From contig VDHG01000107.1 of NCBI GenBank assembly GCA_006228005.1, positions 1-56,220 of the forward strand: 56,220 nucleotides of DNA, in the 5' to 3' direction. The DNA is from Testudinibacter crocodili (GTDB taxonomy: Bacteria > Pseudomonadota > Gammaproteobacteria > Enterobacterales > Pasteurellaceae). The translations under genes were made by a program, and so were the position numbers. How positions within the stretch are numbered: the first letter of the stretch is position 1; the number at the start of each line of letters is the position of its first letter. Under the pieces are notes generated by a model. The model searched no databases. It was given only the letters and a program-made list of their open reading frames with translations, and was not told the origin of the DNA. Below, piece by piece: positions 20,128-29,632 of this stretch.

Positions 20128-20980
20128 TTTTTCGCCGACTAGCACGAAAAATCGCAATCAGTTCATTCACTTTTATCCGATTTTCGCCGTTTTGGCTGAT
20201 GTGCCGTTGCACCATCAGTGGTGTTATGTCGGCGCCGTGGTAAATTTGCCGGGTAAACGGCGTATCGTGGTTAGAAATCAATACCGTTGTGCGGCGATGC
20301 TCCGCATGATGTTTAGCCAGATTGGCTAGCTGTTGCTGCTGTTCCAAGCTAAAACCATTGCCGGCATAGTGGGTGAAATTCGAGTTTTGCGACAGCGGCG
20401 CATAAGGCGGATCGCAATACACCACGCTGTTGCGGTCGGTATATTCAAAGCTGTCGTGAAAACCGACGCAGATAAATTCGGCGTTTTGTGCTTTTTGGCT
20501 AAAATAACGGATCTCTTGCTCTGGAAAATAGGGTTTCAGATAAGCGCCGAACGGCACATTGAACTGCTGTTTGCTGTTATAGCGGCAAAGCCCGTTATAA
20601 CCGAAACGGTTTAAATACAGGAACAGCACCGAGCGCTGAAAAATATCCAAAGTGCGGTTGAACTCAGCGCGTTTGGCATAATAAAAATCAGCGCTGTTGG
20701 CATCGGGGTGCTGAAACAGTTTGCGGCTTTCCACAATAAAGTGCTGCGGATCCTGTTTCACCGTATTGAATAGATTGATTAAATCGGCATTTAAATCTGC
20801 CAAAATATAGTGCTGGAAGTGCGTATTGAGAAAAACTGAACCGGCACCAACAAAAGGTTCAATCAGCACCTTTTTATTTTTCGGTAATAATTTGTTGATC
20901 TCATCCGTCAGGCGGAATTTACCGCCTGCCCATTTTAAAAAAGGGCGGTGTTTCAACAGAGAATTAGCAACGGACGACAT
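20102..20980 (-). CDS. dam: DNA adenine methyltransferase Dam (GATC)
   Basis: A 292-aa amino-methyltransferase of the Dam group. The SAM-binding motif FLKWAGGKFRL lies near 14-24, FVGAGSVFLN near 44, and the catalytic DPPY is in VVYCDPPYAPLS near 190. Dam methylates adenine in GATC, marking strands for mismatch repair and timing of replication. It is the third gene of aroK-aroB-dam, with only a few bases between aroB and dam. In E. coli damX lies between aroB and dam; it is missing here. Confidence 0.95.
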   Translation of the reverse strand: MSSVANSLLKHRPFLKWAGGKFRLTDEINKLLPKNKKVLIEPFVGAGSVFLNTHFQHYILADLNADLINLFNTVKQDPQHFIVESRKLFQHPDANSADFYYAKRAEFNRTLDIFQRSVLFLYLNRFGYNGLCRYNSKQQFNVPFGAYLKPYFPEQEIRYFSQKAQNAEFICVGFHDSFEYTDRNSVVYCDPPYAPLSQNSNFTHYAGNGFSLEQQQQLANLAKHHAEHRRTTVLISNHDTPFTRQIYHGADITPLMVQRHISQNGENRIKVNELIAIFRASRRKIKAPLIQD

Positions 20981-20984
20981 GGTT

Positions 20985-22076
20985 TTAGTCGAACTGACTA
21001 CAATGGTTGATGGCTCGTCTGACTAATTCCGAATCGCTATTGGTCGTGACGTAGGCTTGCCCCAAACGTTGTAACAACACCAAACGTAATTTGCCTGCCA
21101 AGACTTTTTTGTCGCGCATCATCAACGGCAGATAATCATCTGCGCTCATGCCATCCGGCGAAACCGTCGGCAGATTGGCGCGTACCAGTAATTTTTCCAG
21201 ACGGAACACATCTTGGCGACTTAAATTGCCTAATAAATGCGAAAGATCCGCTGCCATTAGCATACCGACTGCTACGGCTTCGCCGTGCAACCAACTGCCA
21301 TAGCCCAAATGGGTTTCGATCGCATGCCCGAAAGTGTGTCCTAGATTCAGCAATGCGCGATCACCCTGCTCGGTTTCATCACGGGCAACCACATCGGCTT
21401 TCAACTGACAGCAACGTTGAATACAATAGTGCAATTGTTGCGGCTGCAAGCTCACCAGATCATCAATATGTTGTTCCAACCATTCGAAAAACGCCAAATC
21501 CAGAATCGCACCATATTTAATCACTTCCGCTAAGCCGGCAAAAACTTCACGTTTTGGCAGGGTATCTAAGCTGGCGCTGTCGATAATCACTGCGCAAGGT
21601 TGATAAAATGCGCCGATCATATTTTTCCCAAGTGCATGGTTGACGCCGGTTTTGCCACCGACGGAGGAATCCACTTGTGACAGCAGCGTGGTTGGAATCT
21701 GCATCAAACGCACGCCACGTTGGTAACTAGCGGCAGCAAATCCGGCAACATCACCGACCACACCGCCGCCCAGTGCGATGATGGTGGTGTCACGTCCGTG
21801 ATTAGCTTGTAAAAGTGCGGTAAAAATCAGGTTGAGCGAGTCCAGCGTTTTGTATTGCTCGCCGTCAGGAATCAACACTGAGGAAACTTGACAGCCCAAG
21901 CGGTTGAGACTGTCGCTGACGGTTGCCAGATAGTGTTCCGCAACGGTCGGATTGGAGACAATCATCACCTTGTCACCGCACTTTAACGGGGCGTAGCTGC
22001 TGCTTTCCGCCAAAATATGGCTGCCGATTCTAATCGGATAACGGCGATCTTTCAGTTCGACATTGACTTCAATCAT
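20985..22076 (-). CDS. aroB: 3-dehydroquinate synthase
   Basis: A 363-aa enzyme converting DAHP to 3-dehydroquinate in the shikimate pathway, NAD- and metal-dependent. Family motifs are [12 protein letters not shown] near 83, [22 protein letters not shown] near 104, [22 protein letters not shown] near 127, and the metal ligands in [11 protein letters not shown] near 250 and [11 protein letters not shown] near 266. It lies 34 bases after aroK on the same strand. Length equals that of E. coli AroB (362 aa). Confidence 0.97.
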   Translation of the reverse strand: MIEVNVELKDRRYPIRIGSHILAESSSYAPLKCGDKVMIVSNPTVAEHYLATVSDSLNRLGCQVSSVLIPDGEQYKTLDSLNLIFTALLQANHGRDTTIIALGGGVVGDVAGFAAASYQRGVRLMQIPTTLLSQVDSSVGGKTGVNHALGKNMIGAFYQPCAVIIDSASLDTLPKREVFAGLAEVIKYGAILDLAFFEWLEQHIDDLVSLQPQQLHYCIQRCCQLKADVVARDETEQGDRALLNLGHTFGHAIETHLGYGSWLHGEAVAVGMLMAADLSHLLGNLSRQDVFRLEKLLVRANLPTVSPDGMSADDYLPLMMRDKKVLAGKLRLVLLQRLGQAYVTTNSDSELVRRAINHCSQFD

Positions 22077-22110
22077 GTTGCGCTCTCAGGTTGGGGGCGA
22101 GAATTATCGG

Positions 22111-22644
22111 TTAATTAACAGAAGAAAAGGCTTCCAATCGGTCGATTAACTGGTTTGCCATGGTTTTGGCATTTTGTTCGTCGGTGCTCATGGTAATATC
22201 GGCGATCTCTTGGTACAACGGATTACGCACTTTGGCGAGATCCTCCAGCACTTGGCGCGGATCGTCCACATCTTGCAGTAATGGGCGTTTTTTGTCGCGC
22301 AGCGTACGCTGATGTTGTTTATCCACGGTGGTTTCCAAATAAACCACAATACCGCGCGCAGATAAATGGTTGCGTGTGTCTTTTGACAGCACCGCACCGC
22401 CGCCGGTGGAAAGCACCACCCCTTGCAGTTGGGTCAATTCGTTAATAATCCGCTCTTCCCGTTTGCGGAAGCCGTTTTCGCCTTCTACGTCAAAAATCCA
22501 ACTGATGTCAGCGCCAGCACGCTGTTCGATCTCGTTGTCAGAGTCGATAAAATCCATTCCGAGTATTTGTGCCAATTGGCGACCGATGGTGCTTTTGCCC
22601 GCACCCATCGGACCGATTAAAAATATATTACGTTTTTCAGCCAT
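22111..22644 (-). CDS. aroK: Shikimate kinase I
   Basis: A 177-aa P-loop kinase. Walker A is GPMGAGKST near residues 11-19, the shikimate-binding Asp lies in [10 protein letters not shown], and the adjacent [10 protein letters not shown] motif is present. It phosphorylates shikimate at the 3-hydroxyl. It is the first gene of aroK-aroB-dam and follows the competence operon, the same arrangement as E. coli hofQ-aroK-aroB. Length is typical (173 aa in E. coli). Confidence 0.96.
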   Translation of the reverse strand: MAEKRNIFLIGPMGAGKSTIGRQLAQILGMDFIDSDNEIEQRAGADISWIFDVEGENGFRKREERIINELTQLQGVVLSTGGGAVLSKDTRNHLSARGIVVYLETTVDKQHQRTLRDKKRPLLQDVDDPRQVLEDLAKVRNPLYQEIADITMSTDEQNAKTMANQLIDRLEAFSSVN

Positions 22645-22927
22645 GTTATTTTATATTCTTGTTAATTAAATGGTTAATGAGATTTGCCGATGCAAACACG
22701 TTGTTGAAGGAATTTCAAGAAAGGGAGATTTCTTTGCCGGATTCATCGCAGAATAACGACAGCTTAAACGATAAAAATACTCCATGAGCTTCAACTTTTA
22801 ATTTAAGGGAGTAATTATCGCAAGAAATCGACCCTGTTTTCAACCTTCTATCTTGATATTTGCTTTTTTAATTCACAAAAATAACCAAGTTGACACAAAA
22901 GTGCGGTTTAGCGCTTTATTTGCCGCT

Positions 22928-24268
22928 TTAAAAGCCGTAGCGAAACGGGCGTGCCGGTTGATTGGTGACGGCATTGGCTTGATTTTGTTGTTGATCAACA
23001 ATGTGTGGCGTAACAAAAATCACCAATTCACGTTTGGCGTAGCGTTTGCTCTCGTTGCCAAACAGCCGTTTTGCGCCCGGAATATCACCCAGCAGTGGTA
23101 CTTTGTTTTCCCCGTTAACTAATGTGTCGTGAAATACGCCGCCGAGTACAATGGTTTCACCGTGCCGTGCGAACACTTGGGTTTGGATCTCTTGTTTATC
23201 AATGGTGGTCATCTGCTGATTGCCGTAAGCGACGCTGTTGCCGGGTGAATTTTGGCTGATCATCAAATCCAATAGAATTGTGTTGTCGTGTGAAATATGC
23301 GGTGTGACGTCCAAGCCGAGCACCGCATCACGAAATTCGACGCTTTGGGTTTCGTTGCGGCTGTTACTCACCACATAAGGGATTTCAGTGCCTTGCTTGA
23401 TGCTGGCGCTTCTTTTGTTGGTGGTGAGAAGACGTGGACTGGCGATGATATTAACACTGTTTTCTCGTTCAAGTGCGGTCAGTTCCAAGTCCAACAAGCG
23501 ACTGTTGATCTTGGCAACTTGTAGCGAAACACTGGCGGCGTTGCTGTATTCACTGCCGAAATTGACGTTCAGATTATTATCAATTTCGGCAAAACCATTG
23601 GCATTCAAACTGCCGGCTACGCGGTGGCTTTGTCCGCTGGGTTCGAACAAGCCCCAGCGCACGCCCAATTCGCGCAGACTTTCGTCGCTGATGGTGACGA
23701 TTCGCGCCTCGATCAACACTTGTCGGGCAGGTTGATCCAAACTCGTAATAACCTTGCGAAGGGATGCCATGTTTTCCGCTTTTTCTTGAATAATCAAGCT
23801 ATTGCTACGTTCGTCAAAACTAATGCTACCGTGCGGCGATAAAAACGAGCCATTGCCGCCGCTGAGTGATTGTATCAGTTCAGCGGCTTTTGCATGACGC
23901 AATGGAATATTGACGGTTTGCAGTTTAGGTGGCGGCTCAAGTGCGGTTGTGGCCGTGTTTGTTGAACTGTGGCGTGGGCTGACAAAATAGTCACCGTTGA
24001 ATTTTTCGATCTCCAACTGATGAATTTTGCCAACAGCTTGTAATACTTGCTCAAATGAAGTTTGTTTTAAATGCAGACTGATATGACCTTTCAGACTGTC
24101 GTCCAGCACTAAATTAACGTCCTGCTGCTGTGCTAACGCTTGTAAGGTGCTGATAAGCGGCGCTTGTTTTAAGGTGAGCGCAAAAGTGCGGTCTGTGTTG
24201 TTTTCGCTCGCAGCAAGTGCCGTGGTTTGAAGCAAACAATAGAGTAATACTAGGCGTAAAATAGGCAT
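22928..24268 (-). CDS. comE: Competence secretin ComE (PilQ family)
   Basis: A 446-aa outer-membrane secretin. A signal peptide (MPILRLVLLYCLLQTTALAA) is followed by an STN-like N domain (VNLVLDDSLKGHISLHLK), an NolW-like repeat (NIPLRHAKAAELIQSL) and the secretin core with VLIEARIVTISDE, SPRLLTTNKRSASIKQGTEIPY and GETIVLGGVF. It forms the channel for the type IV competence pilus. The frame extends five codons further, but the ATG at 24268 has GGAG upstream and fits the length of H. influenzae ComE. It is the last gene of comABCDE. ComF does not follow. Confidence 0.92.
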   Translation of the reverse strand: MPILRLVLLYCLLQTTALAASENNTDRTFALTLKQAPLISTLQALAQQQDVNLVLDDSLKGHISLHLKQTSFEQVLQAVGKIHQLEIEKFNGDYFVSPRHSSTNTATTALEPPPKLQTVNIPLRHAKAAELIQSLSGGNGSFLSPHGSISFDERSNSLIIQEKAENMASLRKVITSLDQPARQVLIEARIVTISDESLRELGVRWGLFEPSGQSHRVAGSLNANGFAEIDNNLNVNFGSEYSNAASVSLQVAKINSRLLDLELTALERENSVNIIASPRLLTTNKRSASIKQGTEIPYVVSNSRNETQSVEFRDAVLGLDVTPHISHDNTILLDLMISQNSPGNSVAYGNQQMTTIDKQEIQTQVFARHGETIVLGGVFHDTLVNGENKVPLLGDIPGAKRLFGNESKRYAKRELVIFVTPHIVDQQQNQANAVTNQPARPFRYGF

Positions 24269-24290
24269 AAGCTTTTTCTCCATGACAGAT

Positions 24291-24692
24291 TCACAACGGA
24301 ATACTGCGTTGCAGCGACGGGGGTTGACAACGTTGCAGCACGATGCGCTGTGCTTCGATGGCGGTGATTTGCCATTGATCTTGTGCTATGACGTCATTTA
24401 AACGGCTGTCGATAATCACGTTGTCGGGTGTGGACCACAGCACTACGCTATGATTTGCATAATGAATCAAGCCGATAACCTTCAGCTGCGCTAACGGAAA
24501 ATGGTCGATTAATAACAGACTGTTGATATTGCAGCTGGTGTGTTGGAGCGGTCGATTTTCGGCGGTTATCGGGTTGGCAAGCTGACGGTTCGATGGCTGA
24601 GGCGTTGGGGAGAACGGATCATTAAAGCGCTCATTGGCACCGACAAAACAGCCGTAGGCGAGTAAAAGTGCGGTCAGGCAAGATTTAGTCAT
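24291..24692 (-). CDS. comD: Competence protein ComD (PilP-like position)
   Basis: A 133-aa secreted protein encoded between comC and comE. A signal sequence (TKSCLTALLLAYGCFVGANE) precedes a short domain with IDHFPLAQLKVIGLIHYANHSVVLWSTPDNVIID, the pattern of PilP-like pilus-assembly proteins that link the inner-membrane PilNO complex to the secretin. The ATG at 24692 overlaps the comC stop as ATGACTAA and follows AAGGAG by seven bases. Identity rests on operon position and this motif rather than strong similarity. Confidence 0.85.
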   Translation of the reverse strand: MTKSCLTALLLAYGCFVGANERFNDPFSPTPQPSNRQLANPITAENRPLQHTSCNINSLLLIDHFPLAQLKVIGLIHYANHSVVLWSTPDNVIIDSRLNDVIAQDQWQITAIEAQRIVLQRCQPPSLQRSIPL

Positions 24693-25242
24693 CGGCAATC
24701 TCCTTATCAATTCTGTCCTCAGAAAAAAGTAAATTGAGAATAGCCTGGGTGGCAGGCTGTTGTTCTGTGTGTTGTAGCGTCAGGTTTAACAGTTTTAATT
24801 CAGTGAATTGCTGCTGTAGATCGGCTACAAAGTGTGAAATATCATAAAAACTGCCCTGTAACTCCAATTGTAACAACGGAGAACGAGAAAATTGCCAGTG
24901 CTGTTGTTCGATGTTGAGTGCGCTGAAACTTGCGACCGCACTTTGTAAGCGCTGATTCAGTGTGGCAATTTTGGCTGCGGTTTGTGGCGCCAATTGCGTG
25001 TTTATCTGTTCTGCTTTGTGGGTTAATAGCGCAACAATTTGCTGTTTTTGTCGCTGTTGATGTTGTAAATCGGCAGAACCAAGTGCGGTGTCATGGAATT
25101 GTTGCTGTAGGCGGACAATGTCCGACAGCGGATAAGCGCAGAGCAGAAAGAGTAACGCAATAGCAAATAACGATTTCAGCCACAATGGTGCTGTAACTAA
25201 GCGAGCAAGTGGCGAATAGGGCGAGAGTTTAAGGCGTGCCAT
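24685..25242 (-). CDS. comC: Competence protein ComC (PilO-like)
   Basis: A 185-aa bitopic protein with one membrane segment near residues 20-37 (LKSLFAIALLFLLCAYPL), then a coiled-coil rich in Gln and a C-terminal domain with LLQLELQGSFYDISHFVADLQQ, the PilO-like motif. It is expected to pair with ComB as PilN/PilO do in the pilus alignment complex. The start MARLKLSPYS at 25242 is preferred; it overlaps the comB end by 14 bases. The frame stays open 14 codons further. Confidence 0.87.
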   Translation of the reverse strand: MARLKLSPYSPLARLVTAPLWLKSLFAIALLFLLCAYPLSDIVRLQQQFHDTALGSADLQHQQRQKQQIVALLTHKAEQINTQLAPQTAAKIATLNQRLQSAVASFSALNIEQQHWQFSRSPLLQLELQGSFYDISHFVADLQQQFTELKLLNLTLQHTEQQPATQAILNLLFSEDRIDKEIADD

Positions 25243-25840
25243 CGGTTTTTTCCTCCGTTTTTGCACGCTGCCAACGCAAGGCAAAATGAAATTCCAGTTG
25301 CTGATGGTTTAAATCGAACTGCTCCAATTTAATCGTTAACTTATGCTGCCGATGGTTGAGCAGCAGCGGATATTCGGCAAAATAAGGTTCGAAACTATGG
25401 CGCAACTGTTCAAACTCTTGTTCGGAGGGCGTTGAACCTTGCAGCAATATTTGATAATCGAACGGGGGCTGCACACTAGATTGCACATTGATCGAGGCAC
25501 TGGATAAGCGCCCTTGTGACAGTGGCAGACGGCTTAAGAAATCACTAAATCGGCTAAAAATCGTTTGATCGGGAATGGTAAGCACCGCACTTTCATTGCT
25601 ATGAGCTTGTTGCAGTTGATTGATTTGTTGTTGCAGCCGTTGGTTCTCTGCACGAAGTGCGGTTTGGGCTCGGTTCTGTCGTGACAAACGCTGTTGTAAC
25701 TGCTGTTGATAGTCAAACAGTTGCCACAGCACGAGTGCCGCAAGGCATAACACAGCAAACAGTGCGATAATAAAAGTCTGTGTTTGGCGGCGTAGCTGCT
25801 TGCTGCGCCAATCGAGCAGGTTAATCTCGGTTTGCATCAT
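25229..25840 (-). CDS. comB: Competence protein ComB (PilN-like)
   Basis: A 203-aa bitopic protein. The N terminus EINLLDWRSKQLRRQ is the PilN-type INLLPWR motif, which binds the actin-like PilM/ComA in the cytoplasm. A membrane segment follows (about 23-42), then a Gln-rich coiled coil and a ferredoxin-like periplasmic part. It overlaps comA by 20 bases and comC by 14, so the genes are translationally coupled. Confidence 0.89.
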   Translation of the reverse strand: MMQTEINLLDWRSKQLRRQTQTFIIALFAVLCLAALVLWQLFDYQQQLQQRLSRQNRAQTALRAENQRLQQQINQLQQAHSNESAVLTIPDQTIFSRFSDFLSRLPLSQGRLSSASINVQSSVQPPFDYQILLQGSTPSEQEFEQLRHSFEPYFAEYPLLLNHRQHKLTIKLEQFDLNHQQLEFHFALRWQRAKTEEKTDGTP

Positions 25841-26708
25841 AGCGGTTCATCTTGCTCAAGTGTTTGAGGTTATGTTGCTGCCGTAGCGCACAGCCCAATG
25901 CGACAAAATAGGGATATTGCTGTGAATCGATCGCAATCAATGGGGTTGGCTGGCAATCTTGACGCAGTGCCGTAAGCGCATTCTGGTCAGCATACACCAC
26001 ATAGCGCATATTCTCTTGGTTAGAGGTTTCACTTGGCGACTGTTGTTGCCAGAATGCCTGTAAAAGTGCGGTCAGTGGCTGTGAAGGGCGGTAAAATTGA
26101 ATCAAATTATCCTGCCGCTGTTGCAGCAAAATGCTGTGCTGATCGTCTTGGTAAAGAAACAGCATGTTGTCATTGTTGATAATCTCGCCTTGAATTTCAA
26201 CGCAATAGTGAAATGCCCGCAGCAGAGCATGGGCATGAAAATCCAAAATAGCCAATTGCAGCGGTAAAAATTGTTCACATTGTTGCTGGATATTCTGTTT
26301 TTTTGCGGCATAAATTTGCACATAATCAATTTGGCGTTCAGTGCCAATATGTTGCAGCGGGCTTGCACTAAAATCAAATTGCAGCAATTGCTCTTCAATT
26401 GGCAAATGCTGTTGCAGGATCAACCGCACTTGGCGATATAACTCGTGTGGCTGTTTAATGTGTGGCAACAGCAGGTGTTTTTGCCACAATAAACGTGGCT
26501 CCAGACAGGCAATATAAATAAATTTGGCTTGACGGCGGAGTTTTGTCGCAAATTGTAATCTTAATAATTGTGGCAGTTGTGACAGCTGCTCACAAGGCAA
26601 TCGCTCGAAACAGGGCTGCTGCTCATTGTTGAAAAATGCGATTTCGATTTGTTCACGATTCTTATGGAGACCGATCGCATAGCTTGAGCGCTGAAAAAGT
26701 GGCTTCAT
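25821..26708 (-). CDS. comA: Competence protein ComA (PilM-like)
   Basis: A 295-aa cytoplasmic protein, first gene of comABCDE. It opens with FQRSSYAIGLHKNREQIEIAFFN, comparable to PilM, and is Gln/Leu-rich throughout. PilM-like proteins have an actin-like fold and recruit the N terminus of PilN. It is diverged from classical PilM; the call rests mainly on its place ahead of comB and its divergence from ponA, as in H. influenzae. No perfect palindromic CRP-S (competence regulatory) site was found upstream; three short direct repeats lie there instead. Confidence 0.87.
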   Translation of the reverse strand: MKPLFQRSSYAIGLHKNREQIEIAFFNNEQQPCFERLPCEQLSQLPQLLRLQFATKLRRQAKFIYIACLEPRLLWQKHLLLPHIKQPHELYRQVRLILQQHLPIEEQLLQFDFSASPLQHIGTERQIDYVQIYAAKKQNIQQQCEQFLPLQLAILDFHAHALLRAFHYCVEIQGEIINNDNMLFLYQDDQHSILLQQRQDNLIQFYRPSQPLTALLQAFWQQQSPSETSNQENMRYVVYADQNALTALRQDCQPTPLIAIDSQQYPYFVALGCALRQQHNLKHLSKMNRYDANRD

Positions 26709-26795
26709 TGTATAAAAATATCCTCATTATTTGCCATAGTGTGTGTAAAATAGTATCGTTGTGCTTAATTGTAGGCGGGCAAACCGCACTTTGCG

Positions 26796-26832
26796 TTTTA
26801 TGGCAGCTTTTTATGGCAACTTTTTTATGGCA
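26796..26832. repeat. Three direct repeats in the comA/ponA divergent promoter region
   Basis: TTTTATGGCA occurs at 26796-26805, 26809-26818 and 26823-26832, that is with 13- and 14-base periods. A USS lies just to the left. The repeats lie upstream of both comA (minus) and ponA (plus). The spacing is a little over one helical turn, which suits cooperative protein binding; slippage is an alternative origin. Confidence 0.55.
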
Positions 26833-26885
26833 GTAAGTGTGGCGTAAAAATATTGGATTATTGACTTTTTAGAGAGAAATTTTCG

Positions 26886-29450
26886 GTGAAGATCGCAAAA
26901 TTAATATTAAGTACCCTATTAACGTTGGTTATTTTGGGTTGTGTGGTGTTGGCAGTCGCCTATTTTCATATCAAATCGGATTTGCCGGATGTGAAAGCGC
27001 TGCGTACTGTTGAGTTGCAGCAGCCGATGCAGATTTATACTGCAGACGGGAAGTTAATCGGCGAAGTCGGTGAGCAGCGCCGGATTCCGGTTACTTTGGA
27101 ACAGATTCCAAAACCGTTGATCGATGCCGTTTTGGCGACGGAAGACAGCCGTTTTTATACTCATTATGGACTGGATCCAGTCGGGATTGCGCGCGCATTA
27201 AAAGTGGCGATCAGTGACGGCGGTGCATCGCAAGGCGCCAGCACCATTACGCAACAATTGGCGCGTAACTTCTTTTTGACCCCGGAAAGAACGCTGGTCA
27301 GAAAAGTGAAAGAAGCGATTTTAGCCATCGAAATCGAAAAAAATCTCAGCAAAGATGAAATTTTGAGTTTGTATCTGAATAAAATTTATTTGGGATACCG
27401 CTCTTACGGTGTTGCGGCCGCCGCCAAAACCTATTTTGGTAAAGAGTTAAACCAGCTGACATTAAGCGAAATGGCGATGATTGCCGGCTTGCCGAAAGCG
27501 CCGTCAACCATGAATCCGCTTTACTCTTTGCAGCGCGCAACTGAGCGGCGCAATGTGGTGCTAGCGCGGATGTTGGATGAAAATTATATTTCGCAGCAGG
27601 AGTATCAACAGGCGAGAAATGAGCCGTTGGTCGCCAGTTATCACGGCAGCCAACTGGATTTTCAGGCGGATTATGTCACTGAAATGGTGCGTCAGGAAAT
27701 GGTGAAACTCTATGGTGAAGAAAATGCGTATGCCAAAGGTTATAAAGTCTACACCACAGTGGATTCGAGCGATCAACTCAATGCACAAATCGCGTTGCGT
27801 AATAATTTGATTAATTATGATATGCGCCACGGCTATCGTGGCGGTGCACCGTTATGGAAAAGTGGCGAAAGCCCTTGGGAAGAAGAGCGGATTATCGGCT
27901 TTTTGAAAAAAATACCAAATAGTGAGCCGTTGGTTCCGGCAGCGGTGATGAAAACCGATCGTAGTGGCGCAGAACTATTGCTGGCGTCTGGCGAACGAAT
28001 GCAGTTGCCGTTATCTGCGATGAAATGGGCGGGCGCTACGGCATCTAACTTAAAGGTTAAGGTGGGGGAGCAAATTTGGATCCGCCAGAACAGTAAGCAG
28101 GAGTGGGTGTTGGGGCAGTTGCCACTAGCCAATTCAGCATTAGTTTCGTTAAACAGTGATAATGGTGCGATTGAAGCGATTGTTGGGGGATTCAGTTTTG
28201 CTCAGAGTAAATTTAATCGTGCAACCCAATCGATGGTACAAGTCGGTTCATCGATTAAACCGTTTATCTATGCCGCAGCAATGGATAAAGGCTTGAGCTT
28301 GGCCACCATTTTGAACGATAGTCCGATTACGATTCGGCTGCCGGGACAAAAACCATGGTCACCTAAAAACTCACCAAACCGCTATGATGGACAACTGCGT
28401 TTACGCCAAGGGTTGGCGCAATCGAAAAACGTGATGATGGTGCGTGCGGTGCAAATGGTCGGAATCAATTATGTAGCCGACTTCCTGCCGCGCTTTGGCT
28501 TTAAACGCGATCAATACCAAGCGACGGAAGCGCTGGCGTTAGGTGCCGCATCTTTCACACCACTAGAAATGGCGCGTGGTTATGCCGTGTTTGATAACGG
28601 CGGATTTTTGATTGATCCTTATCTTATCGAAAAGATCTTGGATCACGAAGGCAAAGAGATTTACCTTGCCAACCCGAAACAGGCTTGCTTCAGTTGTAAT
28701 GATATTCCGGTGATCTACGGTGAACAGCAAAAGTTGGAGCTATTGGATGACTCGCTACAAAATAGTGCGCAGCCGAACACAGCAGATAATTCAAATCTGG
28801 AAGGTGATCCGGATCAGCAGCCGGAAACCGTGCCGGATATTCCTGAGTTGCAAATTGCCAATACCCAGCTACAAGATGGTCCGCAGTTGCTGGCGCAATC
28901 GATGACACAAAGCCAAGAAAAACAATACGCTCCAAGGGTGATTAGCGGTGAATTGGCATTTCTAATCCGTAGCGCCTTACAGTCTGGCGTTTATGGTGAA
29001 GCCGGTAGTAGTTGGAACGGCACAGGTTGGCGTATGGCAAGCCAAATCAAACGCAAGGATCTTGGCGGAAAAACCGGTACTACCAATAACTCTAAAGTGG
29101 CTTGGTATGCCGGTTACGGTGCCAATTTTGCGACTGCGGTGTATGTCGGGTTTGATGATAATAAATATGAGTTAGGACGGGGCGAAGCCGGCGCCAGCAC
29201 TGCGATGCCGGCATGGCAGGAATATATGAAACAAGCGTTGGCAAACGTACCAGAGCGTGCCGACCCACCGCCACCCAATATTATTGAAAAACGGATTGAT
29301 AAATCCACGGGTTTGCTCAGCGACAGCGGACGAGTTGAATATTTCATCAAAGGCACCGAACCAACCCGTCGTTATATCCGAGAACAAGGCTACCAAATTA
29401 TGGTCAACCCCGGTGACGGCAAACCACCACAGGTAGAAGAGTTGTTTTGA
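26886..29450 (+). CDS. ponA: Penicillin-binding protein 1A (class A PBP)
   Basis: An 854-aa bifunctional peptidoglycan synthase. An N-terminal membrane anchor (about residues 5-25) is followed by the glycosyltransferase domain with EDSRFYTHYGLDPVGIARA near 82, GASTITQQLARNFFL near 116 and KILEIEK-type KEAILAIEIEKNLSKDEIL. The transpeptidase domain has SSIKPF (active Ser), SKN and KTGTTN. The start is a GTG at 26886. The insertion between SKN and KTG is Gln/Asp-rich. Divergent from comA as in H. influenzae. Confidence 0.97.
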   Translation: MKIAKLILSTLLTLVILGCVVLAVAYFHIKSDLPDVKALRTVELQQPMQIYTADGKLIGEVGEQRRIPVTLEQIPKPLIDAVLATEDSRFYTHYGLDPVGIARALKVAISDGGASQGASTITQQLARNFFLTPERTLVRKVKEAILAIEIEKNLSKDEILSLYLNKIYLGYRSYGVAAAAKTYFGKELNQLTLSEMAMIAGLPKAPSTMNPLYSLQRATERRNVVLARMLDENYISQQEYQQARNEPLVASYHGSQLDFQADYVTEMVRQEMVKLYGEENAYAKGYKVYTTVDSSDQLNAQIALRNNLINYDMRHGYRGGAPLWKSGESPWEEERIIGFLKKIPNSEPLVPAAVMKTDRSGAELLLASGERMQLPLSAMKWAGATASNLKVKVGEQIWIRQNSKQEWVLGQLPLANSALVSLNSDNGAIEAIVGGFSFAQSKFNRATQSMVQVGSSIKPFIYAAAMDKGLSLATILNDSPITIRLPGQKPWSPKNSPNRYDGQLRLRQGLAQSKNVMMVRAVQMVGINYVADFLPRFGFKRDQYQATEALALGAASFTPLEMARGYAVFDNGGFLIDPYLIEKILDHEGKEIYLANPKQACFSCNDIPVIYGEQQKLELLDDSLQNSAQPNTADNSNLEGDPDQQPETVPDIPELQIANTQLQDGPQLLAQSMTQSQEKQYAPRVISGELAFLIRSALQSGVYGEAGSSWNGTGWRMASQIKRKDLGGKTGTTNNSKVAWYAGYGANFATAVYVGFDDNKYELGRGEAGASTAMPAWQEYMKQALANVPERADPPPPNIIEKRIDKSTGLLSDSGRVEYFIKGTEPTRRYIREQGYQIMVNPGDGKPPQVEELF

Positions 29451-29470
29451 TTTTGGGTTAAAAGAGGCAA

Positions 29471-29501
29471 TAATGGCGCAAGTTTATGGTTTGTGCCATT
29501 A
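29471..29501. repeat. Inverted repeat downstream of ponA
   Basis: TAATGGC (29471-29477) and GCCATTA (29495-29501) are perfect complements around a 17-base loop. There is no T-run, so termination is uncertain; it lies 20 bases past the ponA stop. Confidence 0.4.
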
Positions 29502-29559
29502 ATCATAAATGCTAAATTCTGCCAGAATCAATATGTTTGTCGTGAAAAATAGTAATTAT

Positions 29560-29581
29560 AAAAGATACTATTGTGTCTTTT
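29560..29581 (+). promoter_or_regulatory. Candidate operator before hipB
   Basis: AAAAGA and TCTTTT are complementary ends of the 22-base element AAAAGA-tactattgtg-TCTTTT. HipB-type proteins bind such palindromes in their own promoter. It lies about 50 bases before the hipB start. Short AT-rich palindromes arise by chance, so this is tentative. Confidence 0.4.
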
Positions 29582-29632
29582 TATGCTAAAAAAGAGTATG
29601 ATTGGATATTATTATGTCTTATTTGGGGTTTT

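Noticed and set aside
22677-22787. 36-codon frame between aroK and comE starting MRFADANTLLKEFQ
   Set aside because: No ribosome binding site, no recognised family, and it lies opposite to the flanking genes. The rest of this roughly 280-base gap shows only a USS.
26709-26885. CRP-S (competence regulatory) palindrome before comA
   Set aside because: Several TGC-containing half-sites were tried, but none had a partner half at the right spacing.
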